Shown here piece by piece: positions 60,579 through 64,000 of a DNA stretch of 64,000 bases. Source of the DNA: Typhlomys cinereus (lineage: Eukaryota; Chordata; Mammalia; Rodentia; Platacanthomyidae); NCBI GenBank assembly GCA_023101885.1, contig JALPQD010000411.1, positions 496,001 through 560,000 on the forward strand, in the 5' to 3' direction. The notes beneath the pieces are model-generated. The model saw only the letters and a program-made list of their open reading frames with translations. It was not told the DNA's origin and searched no databases. Position 1 is the stretch's first letter. Each line of letters begins with the position of its first letter. A program made the position numbers and the translations under genes.

Positions 60579-60604
60579 CATGTGTGACATTTGTGTCACA
60601 CATG
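60579..60604. repeat. Perfect 11-bp inverted repeat with 4-bp loop
   Basis: catgtgtgaca - tttg - tgtcacacatg. Each arm contains a TCACAC/GTGTGA half-site. It lies in a TG-rich stretch, so it may come from dinucleotide-repeat slippage. Confidence 0.85.
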
Positions 60605-61949
60605 TCATATGTGTGCAGAGCTCGGGTGAGCATCAAGGTCAGAAGTCTTGAACACGGGATTAACACAACAGAGCTTCCTTGTGCTCAAGGGGTATGATGA
60701 GGAGCTGAGCAATTGCAAAGCACATCTTTGTCCTCACTAATACGCTCCAGGCTTAAAAAGAAAAGTCTAGATTTGCTTTTTTGTCTTTCATCTGTAATCA
60801 ACCTGTAATTTCAACCTCCCATTGCCGTCATTGTCTTATACTTCTCTTTGAGTTATTTTTATTTCTTCTTTTTATAAAGGAGAAAAATGTAACTTCAGGA
60901 GAGCACTGGAAAGCCCCCAAGGCAGAGAAAATCAGACAATAACCATCTTCTTGCCATCTTTTCAACCACTGCAAACTTGCTCAAGGAGGAAAGGTAAGGG
61001 AAGGTCAACAGCTTATAGAACTCCATGTTTTATTCATCTCTCCAGAAAGCTGTGGATATTAACTAATTACCTGACTCTGTGCTTCCCTGTAAGATAAGGA
61101 AGGGTAATCCAGCTGTGCCCTACTTTTAAGAAAAACTTGAGTCATAAAAATCGAAATGTATCAGAAACATAAATTATGAAATGAATCAGAAGATATACTT
61201 AGAGAAGGGTTCAACATAAGGTTGTATTTTTAAAAGATTGTTCCCCTAGTGCATGTAAGACATGATTTCCTTTATAAAATTTGAATTATTCGTCTACCTA
61301 AAGCCATTATTTAATATAAAATACAAGTTTGTAAAAGCAGGGGGTACATTATTAAATTCATAAGAGATTCTTCAAATACCATTCCATCTCTACATCCTAC
61401 CTCTAGGTGACAATATGAATTGGTGTGCCAGCAACTGATTAAATGCTAATTTGGAGAAACACAACTATTACTGGAGCTAAATATGCCTGCGCTTCCCTTG
61501 CTGTTTCTGTAACAGACAAGAAAATTGAAGATCTTATGGATTAAGTAGTCATTTTTGGTTATGCTTAATAATTAAGTATTCATACTCTCATATCTATAAA
61601 ATATCTATCTGCAGCACTAACACACTGATCTAAATGATTCAGACTAATGGGAAAAGCAGAAAAACATGGAACAAAATCATGTATAATTCCAAAACTTTAA
61701 CCTTTGATTTTTTTTGGGGGGTGCACTTTAGATGTACTCCAATTTTTCATTGTTCTAAAGGTAAGCACGGGAAATTTTATTTCCCTGTGTGTGAGTTGAA
61801 ATTAGGTAATAATAAGCAGAATGTCTAGAAATAAACCCTGGAATAGAACTCCCACATGTGCTGCAATCCTAGGACAATTCTTCATGCCCTATGTTAGCTG
61901 ACTTATATTAAATAGATCACAATGGAAGTGTTTAGAAACTTGGGCAAGA
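60605..61949. other. Unique AT-rich sequence, nothing recognised
   Basis: No known repeat or exon is recognised. Confidence 0.4.
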
Positions 61950-61954
61950 CTGCT

Positions 61955-62110
61955 TGCAAGATGTCTCAGCAGATAGGGGCACTTGGCACAAGCCTGGTGG
62001 CATGAGCCAATACCCAAAGCCCATGTAAAGCTGAAAGAGAGAATCAACTCCACAAAGTTGTCCTCTGATCATGCCTACATAGCACAAGTAACAACAACAA
62101 CAACAATCGT
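61955..62110 (+). mobile_element. B2/B4-related SINE, old
   Basis: 'gcttgcaagatgtctcagcagat', 'agagagaatcaactccacaaagttgtcctctgatc' and an (AAC)n end. Same subtype as 39,896-40,075. Confidence 0.65.
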
Positions 62111-63318
62111 AACTGAAACTTGTACAAGTATCATCTGTTAGAAAAATTTAAAATAATAAGCTAAAGTTAGAAGTGCATACCATAAACTGTTTTATAATGA
62201 ATCATTAGAAATCTAGACAATCTCAACTTGTGGCAATAACACTGAAGGTTAAGCCTAACAGGAAACAATATAACCAATTTTAGATGGTATATGTAGCCAG
62301 GATTCTAGATAATTCTAAGGCAGACCAAGACCAAAAAAAATGAGCTTCGTATAAGATTTTAATGTTGACTAAGACCTTTATCTTATTAATGTACTCCCTT
62401 GCTAACAATCAAGTCTGACAAGTGCAGGTAAAAGGAAATATAATTCTGATAAAATAGAAGCATCAGACTAAATAACAGAAGAGAATAGAATTGCTTTGAA
62501 CAATCTATTTAAAGATTCCATTAAGTGATGCAGGTTCATTTTGAATTCTGAATGACGCTACGGAGTGCCACATGAATATGGAGTGATTAAAAACAATGCT
62601 CTCAGACAATGAGTATTTACGCGGGTTATGCTTGCAGAAAACAGATAAGGGCAGTTCTGGCAAGATCCAAACAGTGGAACTGAGCAGGCAGGTTGAGCGT
62701 TCTAGGAGAGGGAGGCCATGGTTGAACGGAGCTTTACAAAACAAAACAGTTTTATGAATAGGGACAGCCATGCATGTCATTTTTGTCAAGACAAATTGGC
62801 TGATTAGAGCTGCTAGATTGTAGGATAATACAAAAAGTAAGGCCGGTGAGAAAATTAACTAAGCTCAAATGAACAATAAAACTGAAAATGAACAAAGATA
62901 ATAACGTCAAGACAAAAACGGAGCTAATAAGAGCCCTCTTTGTGTCCACTGAACCTTTTATCCCTGAAGCTCAGAGCATGTCTCAAAAGCACTGACTCAT
63001 GACACTGACAGTTGAACGTGGCCAAAAAGAGGATTCAAGTACAAACACACACTGCAGGCGTCTGTTGTCAAGATGGTACCCTGCACGTGTCAACTGCAAG
63101 AGCCTCCAGAACCTCGTCTCCTGCTGAGTGGAGCATTTCAGATCCACAGGGAGAGGTCAGAAGATACATTGTATTGAAGTCTGCAATAAGCTTACTCCTC
63201 AGGACAGCACAGGGGAACAGGAGAGAAAGAGAAGACTGTGAAAAGTTGTAAAGACAAGCAAGAAGTGATCTCGTAGGAATTTGAAAACTTTGAATCAAAT
63301 TTGTTAAAAATTGGGAGT
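62111..63318. other. Unique sequence, nothing recognised
   Basis: Minus-strand frames at 62,505-62,949 and 63,068-63,328 have no recognised domains. Confidence 0.4.
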
Positions 63319-63333
63319 AAGAGTTCAAAAGAG

Positions 63334-63512
63334 GGGCTGGCTCAGGGGTTAAGGTCCTGAGTTCGGATCCTAGACCTCACGTATAGACGCCGGGCGGAAG
63401 CGGGTGCGGCCTGGGTTTCTAGTCCTGGTAGGGCAGAGCCTGTGAATCCCGGGGCAGAGTAAACAAGGAGGAGATGGAGGCGTCCATGGTGGTTCCCGAA
63501 TTCGCCCGTGGT

Positions 63513-63556
<44 letters not shown>

Positions 63557-63593
63557 CATACATACCACGCACACACACACAATTGGATAAAAA
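63334..63593 (+). mobile_element. B2-like SINE, young subfamily, damaged pol III promoter
   Basis: The head has lost about 8 bp ('ggagaggt') and about 19 bp ('cctctgccttgcaggcgga'), so the A box region is broken while the B box (gagttcggatcc) is intact. The body is CpG-rich and of the 'gagtaaacaagg' form, with two CA arrays. The target duplication aagagttcaaaagag is perfect (63,319-63,333 and 63,594-63,608). Confidence 0.93.
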
Positions 63594-63608
63594 AAGAGTT
63601 CAAAAGAG

Positions 63609-64000
63609 TGAAAACTACTCTAGGGAGATGCGAGTATCATAATACCTTGGAAAGTGGAGCATAGAGTATGACTATAAATGTTAAAAGTTTGTACATGGAG
63701 AAGCAAGACTTTCAGCCATCGTCTCTATTCTGTGTGGTTAAGCAATTGTCCCACACCACAGATGCTTCACAGAGCCATGTGACACATAAGGACAATCACA
63801 GACACCGTGATAGGTTTGCAAGTTCACAGCAGACAGAATGTCTTCACAGTCTAATGCCAGCGTAGCCATTATAACAACATAGGATGATGTAGCCATATGT
63901 CTGTGTTGTGGGAACCCTGCTATACCATGATGATGGTTTGCAAAAACGCAGATTAAACAGTCTAACACATGATATCACACTTGGTAATGATAATAAATGG
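63609..64000. other. Unique sequence, nothing recognised
   Basis: No recognised repeat or coding sequence up to the window end. Confidence 0.4.

Overview
The window reads as nuclear DNA from a myomorph (mouse-like) rodent. Evidence is the dense load of B2-like tRNA-derived SINEs, B4/RSINE1-type SINEs, decayed B1 fragments, MaLR-type LTRs, L1 fragments and long CA/CT/GAAA microsatellites. The most abundant SINE does not match the Mus or Rattus B2 consensus after its tRNA-like head. It has its own GC-rich or 'ccaggcagaaatgg' body, a CA-rich tail, AATAAA motifs and, in one copy, a TCTTT pol III stop. That fits a T+ SINE of a lineage such as Dipodoidea (jerboas, jumping mice) or Spalacidae. Naming the lineage is inference, and no species call is made.

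No intact protein-coding gene, exon, tRNA, rRNA or recognised ncRNA was found. The open reading frames in the window are short; many translate low-complexity repeats (CVCVC, SLSLS, KERKKE) or SINE bodies. The window therefore looks like a gene desert or part of a very large intron. The one gene-derived feature is a dead processed copy of RAE1 (mRNA export factor/nucleoporin) at 33,115-34,547. It is intronless, carries its own polyadenylation signal and short A-rich tail, is flanked by a 13-bp target-site duplication, and is broken by a lost start codon, frameshifts, a stop and a small deletion.

Layout: 1-8 kb, unique AT-rich DNA with five B2-like SINEs (one nested in an L1 3' end) and two B4-type SINEs. 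8-9.7 kb, a CT microsatellite and two antisense MaLR-type LTRs. 10.8-15.2 kb, MIR, B4, a complete solo LTR and an old SINE. 15.8-20.5 kb, a composite purine microsatellite, an antisense MaLR remnant with both partial LTRs, and an internally deleted old L1. 23.3-25.1 kb, a rodent repeat split by an ERVK-like solo LTR with a perfect 6-bp target duplication. 26.5-33 kb, A-rich decayed DNA, SINEs and unique sequence. 33.1-36.4 kb, the RAE1 pseudogene, two SINEs and a GAAA tract. 39-48.6 kb, a tetranucleotide tract, B4, MLT1-type LTR, a SINE/LTR/SINE cluster, an interrupted L1 ORF2 and further LTR/SINE copies. 48.7-64 kb, mostly unique sequence with a few SINEs, a purine tract, a hAT-type fragment and an L1 3' end. 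A repeat-poor stretch at about 56.7-57.66 kb with a palindromic CRE looks most like conserved regulatory DNA.

Nothing here supports a new multi-gene system. The most informative observations are the age strata of the B2-like SINE, the three near full-length copies of one LTR family with 5-bp duplications, a nested insertion that gives a relative date, and the non-repetitive candidate regulatory blocks. All family names come from recognising sequence by eye; none was confirmed by a database search.
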